A stretch of 20,545 nucleotides of DNA from Cyclobacteriaceae bacterium (GTDB lineage Bacteria > Bacteroidota > Bacteroidia > Cytophagales > Cyclobacteriaceae): contig JAOTYN010000014.1 of the NCBI GenBank assembly GCA_029861825.1, positions 1 to 20,545 on the forward strand. Direction: 5' to 3'. The notes under the pieces were generated by a model. The model did no database searches, was not told the origin of the DNA, and saw only the letters and a list, made by a program, of their open reading frames with translations. Below, in pieces: positions 1 through 7,093 of this stretch; position 1 is the stretch's first letter; every line of letters begins with the position of its first letter. A program made the position numbers and the translations under genes.

Positions 1-1161
1 GATGGAAACGACAACGACCGCAATAATGTAAATGAAAATTACGGGCGTGAGCTACTGGAGTTATATAGTATTGGAAAGGGGCCGCAAATAGGACCTGGAG
101 ACTATACTAATTATACGGAGCAAGATGTTAAAGAGGCTGCCAGGGTTCTTTCGGGTTATACCAACGATGAAGATTTCCTTAACCTGGATCTTGTTACCGG
201 TATCCCCACCAGCATAGTGCGAAGTGACAACGGGGTGGTAGCCAATGCCCACGATGCCGGTACCAAGACATTTAGTGCGGCTTTTCAAAATACGGTAATC
301 GTGCCCAATGCGCTGGTAGGTGAAGACGCCACAGTGGATGCCACGTTGGACGAACTGGATCAGTTGATCACCATGATCTTCAATCAAGACGAAACGGCTC
401 GGCACATATGTCGCAAAATCTATCGGTTTTTCATGTATTATGAGATAACCCCGGAGATAGAGACCGATATTATTGAACCTTTGGCCACTACTTTCCGCAA
501 TGGCAACTTCGAGATTCAACCTGTCTTACAACAACTGTTCCGCAGTGAACATTTTTATGATGCGGACAATGCCTTGGCCGATGACGATAATCATGCCGCT
601 ATTATTAAATCACCGCTAGAACTTGTTTTAGGCACTTTACGCTATTTTGGTGTTGTTTTGCCCGCTAGTGGTACTCAGGAATTTATAGATGCAATGGATG
701 AAGGGGTACTGCGCCCCATGAACTTTCAAGGGATGAGTCTTCTGGAGCCCTTTGAGGTGGCTGGATATGCCGCCTACCACCAGAATCCTGACTTCAATCG
801 CAACTGGATCTCTCATAATAACCTGGCACGCCGTTACGAATACATTGGCCAGCTTATGACCAGCATGGATGAATTCGGTTTTCAACTGGATGCCGTGACA
901 TTTGTTGAAAACAACATCTCCGATCCTTCCAATGCTCAGATCATAGTTCAAGAGCTGGTGGATGACCTCTTGCCGGAGATCATCACCACAGTACGTTTTG
1001 ATCATTTTCTAAACGATGTCCTTTTAGACGGTCTATCCATGGCCAATTGGACTACTGAGTGGTTTACTTATCAAAGTTCCAATGATGATTCTGCCGTACG
1101 TTCTCAGTTGGAGAGCCTTTTTAACGCGCTGATGCAATCCCCGGAATATCAATTACATTAA
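1..1161 (+). CDS. DUF1800 family protein, C-terminal part (5' truncated by window)
   Basis: The reading frame is open from base 1, so the gene begins upstream; about 386 residues are visible. Near the start, after an Asp/Asn-rich stretch, it has the DUF1800 hallmark NENYGRELLELYSIGKG followed by YTEQDVKEAARVLSGY (roughly residues 14-58 of the fragment), then an HDAGTKTF stretch and an aromatic, acidic C-terminal half. DUF1800 proteins are large, usually exported, and have no established biochemical activity. Their genes are very often followed directly by a DUF1501 gene, as here: the next start codon is 11 bp after this stop, so the two are almost certainly co-transcribed. No sorting domain is visible at this C-terminus, unlike its partner. 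The family call is firm; the function is unknown. Confidence 0.9.
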   Translation, partial: DGNDNDRNNVNENYGRELLELYSIGKGPQIGPGDYTNYTEQDVKEAARVLSGYTNDEDFLNLDLVTGIPTSIVRSDNGVVANAHDAGTKTFSAAFQNTVIVPNALVGEDATVDATLDELDQLITMIFNQDETARHICRKIYRFFMYYEITPEIETDIIEPLATTFRNGNFEIQPVLQQLFRSEHFYDADNALADDDNHAAIIKSPLELVLGTLRYFGVVLPASGTQEFIDAMDEGVLRPMNFQGMSLLEPFEVAGYAAYHQNPDFNRNWISHNNLARRYEYIGQLMTSMDEFGFQLDAVTFVENNISDPSNAQIIVQELVDDLLPEIITTVRFDHFLNDVLLDGLSMANWTTEWFTYQSSNDDSAVRSQLESLFNALMQSPEYQLH

Positions 1162-1172
1162 AAAGAACAGCT

Positions 1173-2810
1173 ATGAGACGTAGAGGTTTCCTTAAGAAAA
1201 TACCTATAGCGGCTTCCGCTCCCTTTGTTTTAAACGGTATACCCGTAGGAGTACTGGCCAAAGGACAATTACAGCAGGTTGCGGCCTCCAGTACCAACGA
1301 TAAAGTATTGGTGTTGATCCAATTGCACGGTGGTAACGACGGCCTGAATGCGGTAATCCCCATAGACCAATATGCCAATTACTACAATATTAGGCCCAAC
1401 ATAGCCATCCCCGACGATGGTACTAGAGGTTATATACCCTTAGACAGCACCCTGGACCTAGCGGATCAGGTTGGCTTGCATCCGGATATGATCGGGACCA
1501 AAACCCTTTACGATCAGGGCAAAGCAGCTATTGTACAAGGTGTATCCTATGAAAATCATAACGGATCTCACTTCCGGAGTAGGGATATTATGTTCATGGG
1601 CGGTGATTACGACGATTATTACGGCTCGGGTTGGATGGGGCGATACCTGGATTATTGCTTTCCTAACTACCCGGAGGCCTATCCCACCGCAGAAATGCCC
1701 GATCCCCTAGGTTTGGAACTGGGAACCACCGTCTCATTAGGATTTCACCAGGAAAATGGTATCCCGGTAGCGGTTGCGGCCAACAATCCGGAAGAATTCT
1801 TCGATCTTATTAACAGCACAGGTGGACTTCCGCCTGATTCCGTGATCGATACCCATTACGGACAAGAACTGCAATGGATCATGGATATCGAAGCCAATTC
1901 CAATACTTATGCGGATAGATTGAAAGAAGTTTTTGATAAAGGTACCAACGCCCCTGGTGTTACTTATCCGGAGACTTACCCGTTGTCTGCAGGTCGTTTG
2001 ACCAATCCCTTAACCCCGCAGCTACAATTGATCGCCAGAATGCTCAGCGGAGGCATCAAGACTAAGATATTTCTGGCCAGAATCGGTGGGTTCGACACCC
2101 ACGGAGGGCAGGTAGAGGAGTACGATCCTACCCTGGGTAATCATGCTGCACTGCTTTACCATATATCCGCTGCGGTGGAAGCCTTTCAAAATGACTTACA
2201 GGCACAGGGGTTGGAAGACCGTGTCGTTACCTGTACATTATCCGAGTTCGGGCGCAGAGCAGCTTCCAATGCCAGTTACGGCACCGACCACGGAAACGCT
2301 GCCCCAATGTTCCTTTTTGGAAAGGGTGTAAAACCGGGCATAATAGGGACTAATCCGGACCTTAACAATTTGCAGAACAATAATGTACCCATGCAGATTG
2401 ACTACCGGCAGGTTTTCACCACTATTCTCCAGGATTGGATGGGGGCCAGTGACGAAGCTATAGCTCATACGCTATTTGAGGAATGGCTCGACAAAAAACT
2501 GGATCTGTTCAGTAATTTGATCACCAGTACCAACGACGATTTTCTGGCCAACAGGTTTAAGCTGCACAGCGCTTATCCTAATCCTGTACGGGATCGAACC
2601 ACATTTTCATATTATATAAATACTGCTGTGGAAGTACGTATGGATCTGTATGATAGTTCAGGCCGACTGATACGAAATCTAATCCAAGGTAAACAGCGAA
2701 TAGGTGAGCATCAGGTCAACTTGGATCTGTCTGATCTGAAACCGGGGACCTATGTATACAAGATCAATGCTGGTCCGCTGAATGCCGCTAAAAAACTAAT
2801 TAAAATCTAA
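1173..2810 (+). CDS. DUF1501 family protein with Tat-like signal and T9SS type A sorting domain
   Basis: This is a 545-residue exported protein. The N-terminus RRRGFLKK followed by a hydrophobic stretch to about residue 29 resembles a twin-arginine signal. The DUF1501 core carries LHGGNDG (52-57), FDTHGG (307-312), SEFGRR and GTDHGN (370-375). DUF1501 belongs to the alkaline phosphatase/sulfatase-like clan, so these His/Asp motifs may bind metal, but no substrate is known. After about residue 460 a separate C-terminal domain starts with AYPNP (467-471) and contains SGRLIRNL and KPGTYVYKI before a basic tail KKLIKI, a textbook type A sorting domain for T9SS. The protein is therefore probably delivered to the cell surface or secreted. 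It lies 11 bp after the DUF1800 gene and 13 bp before the next gene, so it is in an operon. Confidence 0.93.
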   Translation: MRRRGFLKKIPIAASAPFVLNGIPVGVLAKGQLQQVAASSTNDKVLVLIQLHGGNDGLNAVIPIDQYANYYNIRPNIAIPDDGTRGYIPLDSTLDLADQVGLHPDMIGTKTLYDQGKAAIVQGVSYENHNGSHFRSRDIMFMGGDYDDYYGSGWMGRYLDYCFPNYPEAYPTAEMPDPLGLELGTTVSLGFHQENGIPVAVAANNPEEFFDLINSTGGLPPDSVIDTHYGQELQWIMDIEANSNTYADRLKEVFDKGTNAPGVTYPETYPLSAGRLTNPLTPQLQLIARMLSGGIKTKIFLARIGGFDTHGGQVEEYDPTLGNHAALLYHISAAVEAFQNDLQAQGLEDRVVTCTLSEFGRRAASNASYGTDHGNAAPMFLFGKGVKPGIIGTNPDLNNLQNNNVPMQIDYRQVFTTILQDWMGASDEAIAHTLFEEWLDKKLDLFSNLITSTNDDFLANRFKLHSAYPNPVRDRTTFSYYINTAVEVRMDLYDSSGRLIRNLIQGKQRIGEHQVNLDLSDLKPGTYVYKINAGPLNAAKKLIKI

Positions 2811-2823
2811 TCGTGCCCATACC

Positions 2824-3792
2824 ATGATGAACCTAAGATCAACAATACTCACATTAGCGCTGGCCTGTTTAACCACCGTGGCTATGGCGCAGTTCGGTGG
2901 AAAGGACGGAAAGAAGCCTCGCAAAGACAGTAAGAAGACTGGCTTTATTGGAGGAAAGAAAAACAACGGCGCCCCTAAAGGCGCTCGTACCGGAGGAGGA
3001 GACAGTCCCCAATGGTCACTGGGAATAAAAGGCGGAGTACATCTGAGTGATGTTGTATCCACCCAAAGCTATACTGTGGTGACGCCTTTGGATCTCAGCA
3101 GTAATCTTACCAACAATAAGCTTTACGACCAGCCGTATAGTAACATTGGTAATCATATAGGACTAACAGGGGCATTTAGCATCAATCCTAATATAACCCT
3201 GAACCTGGAACCCGGATATGCTACCTATAAATTTGGTTACCAGACTTCCTATAGCTGGGACCAGTTTGAAGATCAGCAAAGCTTTGTACAGATCGACAAC
3301 GATGTGGATCATACTATCAGCTATTTGGATATTCCTTTGTCCATCAAATACCATATCAAAACAGGTCCCTTAAAGCCCTATATAATGGTAGGTGGCTACT
3401 ACGGTTTCCGTACTAATGCCGACAAAGAGATCACCACTATTGTGGAAGACGGTGCCGCAGGTGGGCTTGATGAAATATCTTCATCCACCCAAAGAATTGG
3501 AGTCGATAACCTTTTTATACGTTCCAGTGCCGGCGTCATGGCAGGTGCCGGGGTAAGCCTGGATGTGGGTAACAGCCCATCGAACGTCAGCGGAAGCACC
3601 GATTTAGGTACCGTGAGATTCGTATTAGGGGCCAACTATCGATACGGCCTGCACAATGTAGTAGACGTACAAAACCGTTTTGAAGACAGCGCATTAACCT
3701 CAGGCTTGTACGATGTAACTGACGATCTGGAAGTACGCAGTATTGAGATCTATGTTGGCGTCCAGTTTACTCTTAAGTACAAAGATTTCTAA
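2824..3792 (+). CDS. Outer-membrane beta-barrel protein (PorT/OMP_b-brl-like) with basic N-terminal arm
   Basis: This is a 322-residue protein with a clear signal peptide (about residues 1-22, cleavage after AMAQ). Residues about 24-60 form a low-complexity arm rich in Lys, Arg and Gly (GGKDGKKPRKDSKKTG and following). From about residue 63 the protein has alternating aromatic/polar strands (SLGIKGGVHLSDV, LNLEPGYATYKFGY, LKPYIMVGGYYGF, VRFVLGANYRYGL) and ends IYVGVQFTLKYKDF with a terminal Phe, as expected for an outer-membrane barrel of about 8 strands. It resembles the porin-family/outer membrane beta-barrel proteins common in Bacteroidota. It starts 13 bp after the DUF1501 stop and is likely co-transcribed. 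The stop codon lies inside a perfect 17-bp tandem duplication. The barrel class is confident; the precise role is unknown. Confidence 0.82.
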   Translation: MMNLRSTILTLALACLTTVAMAQFGGKDGKKPRKDSKKTGFIGGKKNNGAPKGARTGGGDSPQWSLGIKGGVHLSDVVSTQSYTVVTPLDLSSNLTNNKLYDQPYSNIGNHIGLTGAFSINPNITLNLEPGYATYKFGYQTSYSWDQFEDQQSFVQIDNDVDHTISYLDIPLSIKYHIKTGPLKPYIMVGGYYGFRTNADKEITTIVEDGAAGGLDEISSSTQRIGVDNLFIRSSAGVMAGAGVSLDVGNSPSNVSGSTDLGTVRFVLGANYRYGLHNVVDVQNRFEDSALTSGLYDVTDDLEVRSIEIYVGVQFTLKYKDF

Positions 3793-3808
3793 AGTACAAA
3801 GATTTCTA
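3775..3808 (+). repeat. 17-bp perfect tandem duplication spanning a stop codon
   Basis: The unit AAGTACAAAGATTTCTA occurs at 3775-3791 and again immediately at 3792-3808. The first copy encodes the last residues and the stop of the barrel gene; the second lies in the short gap to the lipoprotein gene. It looks like a recent replication-slippage duplication. Confidence 0.95.
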
Positions 3809-3831
3809 ATAGCATTAAAACCTTGATCGAA

Positions 3832-5061
3832 ATGTATACCAATCTTATAAAGTGCACAGACAAAATCTGGTGGCTGCCCTTATTAGTGGTGGTATTGCTG
3901 AGCGCTTGTGATATTCAGGATAATGAAATTGAGCCTGAAAGTGTTTTCACCAAAATTTATAACAACGATAATTATACTGATGCTTTTACTTCACTAAGCA
4001 TCACTCAAACCGCCGACAGTGGTTACCTGATCATGGCGGGGCGTGAAGAAGTCGACACAGACTTCTTAGGAATCTATCTCATAAAAGTCGACAAAGTGGG
4101 AGATTTCGTTTGGGAACGTTCGGCGGGTGAAGCTTATGCCAATCCGGTTAGCGATTGGATTATAAGTGGCAATAATTACCAATTCTTCTGTATGGATAAA
4201 TTAAACCTGGGTACCTATCTATTGCAAGTAAACCACCTGGACGGTTCCACTTCGGAGGTTTCGTATTTAGGCGGACTTCAGTATCCCTTAGCGGCCTCCT
4301 CAACCTCCGATGGCTTTGTGGTACAAGGATACAACCGTGAAGACCAAAAGACGGTACTAGCCAAGTTGAATAACAATGGTACCACCGTTTGGCAGGAAGA
4401 ATACGACACTTTTGAAGACGTAGAGGAAAATATTGTACGACATTTGATCAGGACCACCAGGCCCTTGCCTTTCTTTACTGGGCAAGTAGGAAGTAACTAT
4501 TACTTCAACGGTTTTTACAACTTTAGCTTTTCCATGGTATTTGTCAATGCCAGCGACGGGTCCTTTAGTGGTGTGATCAACGGGCCCGGTATAGATGATG
4601 CCATCAGCAACGCTATTAGCATTACCGGCAGCGACTTTGCGGTAGCACGCTACAGTTACCTGGAAAACCAGTTGTTGCCCCGTCATAGCATCGACGTAAA
4701 CTCTATAGGGGTTACCGGTGACCTGGATGGGTATACTTTTGATGAAATGACCCAAAAAGCCCAGGTTCAAATCAAGAAAGTGAACGCAGCCGGTAAAAGT
4801 TTGATTGTATTTGCTACCGATACCAAAGGTGGGCGGATCCTGCTTTTAGCTTATGATCAAAATACCCAGGAGCTGCTAGGCAGCCGATATCTGGGATTTG
4901 ACCAGCCTTATCAAATGGCTGACTTCACCACTACCAAGGACGGAGGTTTGGCGGTATTGGCTTCAACCTTTGCCACTGGCCGATTTGCCCGGGTAGCCTT
5001 GTTCAAACTGTCAAAGACGGATCTAGAAACTTTAGCAGGGGGCTTGACCACCGGCTCTTAG
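3832..5061 (+). CDS. Putative propeller-like surface lipoprotein
   Basis: This is a 409-residue lipoprotein if started at the ATG; an in-frame TTG at 3823 would add only three residues. The signal peptide ends in the lipobox LLSAC (Cys26), followed by acidic residues (CDIQDNEIE), which in Bacteroidota can favour display on the outer face. The body has recurring units of the form DSGYLIMAG...IYLIKVDKVGDFVWER, SDGFVVQG...LAKLNNNGTTVWQEE and KDGGLAVLAS...ALFKLSKTDLE. This pattern (a Gly-Tyr/Phe strand, then a Lys-x-Asp strand, then a Trp strand) is typical of beta-propeller blades in flavobacterial lipoproteins of unknown function. It is the last gene of the DUF1800-DUF1501-OMP set and has no terminator before it. 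Its stop overlaps the convergent nucleoside hydrolase by 4 bp. A structural or binding role is an inference. Confidence 0.75.
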   Translation: MYTNLIKCTDKIWWLPLLVVVLLSACDIQDNEIEPESVFTKIYNNDNYTDAFTSLSITQTADSGYLIMAGREEVDTDFLGIYLIKVDKVGDFVWERSAGEAYANPVSDWIISGNNYQFFCMDKLNLGTYLLQVNHLDGSTSEVSYLGGLQYPLAASSTSDGFVVQGYNREDQKTVLAKLNNNGTTVWQEEYDTFEDVEENIVRHLIRTTRPLPFFTGQVGSNYYFNGFYNFSFSMVFVNASDGSFSGVINGPGIDDAISNAISITGSDFAVARYSYLENQLLPRHSIDVNSIGVTGDLDGYTFDEMTQKAQVQIKKVNAAGKSLIVFATDTKGGRILLLAYDQNTQELLGSRYLGFDQPYQMADFTTTKDGGLAVLASTFATGRFARVALFKLSKTDLETLAGGLTTGS

Positions 5062-6035
5062 TCGACAGGGGCCAATTCAGGCTCCTCCATGCTTCGATAG
5101 AAGTCGGAAAGTATGGCCTCCTTATCGAAATGCTCCCAAAATATAATATGATGGGAGTTTTCTGGTCGGGCGATCCAGTCCTCGCCTAGCAACCTTGGTG
5201 CAGGGATCTTGGAAGGTTTAGCCCACCTGGAATTCTTAATGATAGCCAAGGCACAAACGTCAAATAGTGAGCGCTGCTCATCTCCTATTTTTTCGAATAG
5301 TTCAATACTATAATCCCCAAAATTCTTGAATTCTCCACCGTGTCGACCCGTAAGTGGCTGGTCCAACTCAGGCCCTAAACCCTTCATACGCTGCCGGATC
5401 TCGTCAACAGAGACCAACACTGCACTGGTCCCGGAAGGCTCACCATAGCGTACGGTGCAGATTTCGAAATCCAATTGACGATTGTCAATAACACTGTTTA
5501 TGGCGGTAGTATCGTTTACCAGGTTATATTCACCGGGATGAGGCCAGTTTGATCCCAGCCACACCACTCTGATCTTAGGAGCAATGGAAGGATCCTTGGC
5601 CAACGCCAAGGCCACATTGGTGAGCGTTCCCACCGGCACCACTACCAGTTTCTGATCACGGGATTGATGGGCGCTGGCAATGATGAATTCAACCGCTTGG
5701 TGGCCGTCGTACTGTTTTTGGTTCAGATTGGGTAAAACTTCCTTAAAATCCAGGCTGGCTCCTGGAATAACCTGTACCTGGCTCTGATAGCCGCACAGGT
5801 TCACAACACGTTGGGCCTCTTCCAGGTGTTTTTCCAATGCTCCTCCATGGTGAGTGGCATTGACGGTGATACCTTGAATATCGAAAATGTGGGAGTTGAA
5901 CAGCATATAGGCAATAGCATGCTGATCGTCCAACTCATTGTTTGCGTCGGTATCCAGGATCACCGGAATAGACTGGGAAAACAGTCCGTAGCTAGCCATA
6001 AAACACATCAAAATCAGAAATGGGGATTTATACAT
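5058..6035 (-). CDS. Secreted inosine-uridine type nucleoside hydrolase family protein
   Basis: This is a 325-residue protein with an N-terminal signal sequence (about residues 1-20, ending LFSQ). Immediately after it comes PVILDTDANNELDDQHA (D28, D30, D36, D37), the calcium-binding Asp cluster of the IUNH fold. The spacing is two residues longer than the classic DTDPGxDDA, as in a Bacteroidota/Planctomycetes subgroup. Further conserved pieces are VVPVGTLTNVALAL and SLFDVCALAI, the latter carrying the late metal-binding Asp. Family members hydrolyse the N-glycosidic bond of nucleosides to base and ribose; here the activity would be periplasmic, for salvage. The product is full length. It converges with the upstream operon and is divergent from the gene at 6184. 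The substrate cannot be told from sequence. Confidence 0.88.
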   Translation of the reverse strand: MYKSPFLILMCFMASYGLFSQSIPVILDTDANNELDDQHAIAYMLFNSHIFDIQGITVNATHHGGALEKHLEEAQRVVNLCGYQSQVQVIPGASLDFKEVLPNLNQKQYDGHQAVEFIIASAHQSRDQKLVVVPVGTLTNVALALAKDPSIAPKIRVVWLGSNWPHPGEYNLVNDTTAINSVIDNRQLDFEICTVRYGEPSGTSAVLVSVDEIRQRMKGLGPELDQPLTGRHGGEFKNFGDYSIELFEKIGDEQRSLFDVCALAIIKNSRWAKPSKIPAPRLLGEDWIARPENSHHIIFWEHFDKEAILSDFYRSMEEPELAPVD

Positions 6036-6057
6036 ATGCCGTGAGAAATGTTCCAGC

Positions 6058-6086
6058 TAAAAATAATACAATCAGTTGATTTTCAA
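6058..6086 (-). promoter_or_regulatory. Candidate promoter for the nucleoside hydrolase gene
   Basis: Reading the minus strand, TTG (6084-6086) is followed after 18 bases by TATTTTTA (6058-6065), close to the Bacteroidota vegetative consensus TTG-N19-TAnnTTTG. The predicted transcript would start roughly 15 bases before the ATG. This is a pattern match only. Confidence 0.4.
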
Positions 6087-6109
6087 TAAAAATGAAGGTT
6101 TTAAAATAG

Positions 6110-6140
6110 TTTGATTTTGCTGGCAGAATGTTTAACTTAT
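6110..6140 (+). promoter_or_regulatory. Candidate promoter for the gene at 6184
   Basis: TTTG (6110-6113) is followed after 19 bases by TAACTTAT (6133-6140), a partial match to TAnnTTTG. It lies in the 148-bp divergent spacer 6036-6183, which is AT-rich and holds no gene. The match is weak. Confidence 0.28.
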
Positions 6141-6183
6141 CTGTCTCAGCACATAAGAATATTTAAATACTAAACCAAAAAAC

Positions 6184-6960
6184 ATGAAAATTAAAACAAC
6201 ATTATTTTTAACAATCTGTATGGGGCTTTTTATGGTATGCTCCACCCTTACTGCACAGGAAAAGAAAAGCCAGAAGTTTTGGGTGCACGAGGATATGGTA
6301 AAACCCAACAAGGCCATGGAATACGAAAAAGCCAGTAAGGCTTTTGCTGAAACCTGCCAAAAACATGCGGGACCGGAAGCCCACTTTATGACCATGTCTA
6401 CGGACGACATGCGCTACATTTTCATCTCTCCCGTAGAAAATATGGCTCAATTGGATAATAATCCTTTTGCTGCCATGGATGAAGCTCTTGGAAAAGAAGG
6501 TGCAGCTAAAGTATGGTCCAGCTGGGACGGCATGTTCACCACCCACAAGGACTATATCATAAACCTCTCGCACGAGTTGTCTTACAATAGCGGGGAGATT
6601 ATGGAAGAAGGGATCAATTATCGTAACCTCACTTATCATTATATCTACCCCGATAAAATGAAGGAAGCCAAAGCCCTGGCCAAAGAATGGAAAGAACTCT
6701 ATGCTTCCAATAGTATCCCTCAAGGATACCGTATTTACACCGGTGGCATGGGTACCGAGCCACATCTAATGGTGGTGCAATGGGCAAAAAGTGCCGCAGA
6801 ATTTTATGCCCAGCAGGAGAAAACCCGCGAAACTTTGGGAGATGCTGCCAGTGAACTATATGCTCGCACCTTGGCGGTGACCAAGAAAATTGAAACCGTA
6901 GAAGGTCAAATGCGACCGGAGCTGTCCTTTACCTCATCATCCACCATGGCCGATAACTAA
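6184..6960 (+). CDS. Secreted protein of unknown function with two similar alpha/beta lobes
   Basis: This is a 258-residue protein with a signal peptide (about 1-25, cleavage near LTAQ). I do not recognise a named family. The mature part appears to be an internal duplication. The first lobe (about 30-135) begins FWVHEDMVKPNKAMEYEKA and the second (about 145-240) begins LTYHYIYPDKMKEAKALAKE. Each has a starting beta strand with an aromatic/His pattern, a long helix rich in Lys/Glu/Ala, a middle strand (HFMTMST / YRIYTGG), a strand before a second helix (RYIFISP / HLMVVQW), and a terminal helix. This is the layout of dimeric alpha-beta barrel (ABM/ferredoxin-like) folds, so it could bind a small ligand. 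It is monocistronic by appearance: a divergent gene lies upstream and a strong terminator downstream. Confidence 0.7.
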   Translation: MKIKTTLFLTICMGLFMVCSTLTAQEKKSQKFWVHEDMVKPNKAMEYEKASKAFAETCQKHAGPEAHFMTMSTDDMRYIFISPVENMAQLDNNPFAAMDEALGKEGAAKVWSSWDGMFTTHKDYIINLSHELSYNSGEIMEEGINYRNLTYHYIYPDKMKEAKALAKEWKELYASNSIPQGYRIYTGGMGTEPHLMVVQWAKSAAEFYAQQEKTRETLGDAASELYARTLAVTKKIETVEGQMRPELSFTSSSTMADN

Positions 6961-6966
6961 GAATTA

Positions 6967-6997
6967 AAAACCTGCCGGAAATTCCGGCAGGTTTTTT
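6967..6997 (+). terminator. Rho-independent terminator after the gene at 6184
   Basis: Stem CCTGCCGG (6971-6978), loop AAATT, stem CCGGCAGG (6984-6991), flanked by an A run on the left and a T run (6992-6997) on the right. It begins about 10 bases after the stop codon. Confidence 0.92.
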
Positions 6998-7043
6998 CTT
7001 GTTACTCCGTTTTGGAAATCCAGGAGGAAGCCACTATCTTTTC

Positions 7044-7068
7044 AACTTGGTTTTAACCAAGTTTTTTT
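7044..7068 (+). terminator. Second terminator-like hairpin, just upstream of the TIM-barrel gene
   Basis: AACTTGGTT (7044-7052) and AACCAAGTT (7055-7063) form a 9-bp inverted repeat with a TT spacer (the real loop would be larger), followed by a T run (7062-7068). It lies only 26 bases before the ATG at 7094 and 47 bases after the first terminator. It may be a backup terminator, or an attenuator if transcription of 7094 starts upstream of it. Confidence 0.65.
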
Positions 7069-7093
7069 ATTTCATCACTTTGAATGGATTCAC

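Noticed and set aside
4357..4770. 137-codon minus-strand frame inside the propeller-like lipoprotein gene
   Set aside because: Shadow of a plus-strand gene with a signal peptide and repeat pattern; the antisense product shows no motif.
6208..6765. 185-codon minus-strand frame opposite the secreted two-lobed protein
   Set aside because: The plus-strand frame has a signal peptide, internal symmetry and a terminator; the antisense frame has none.
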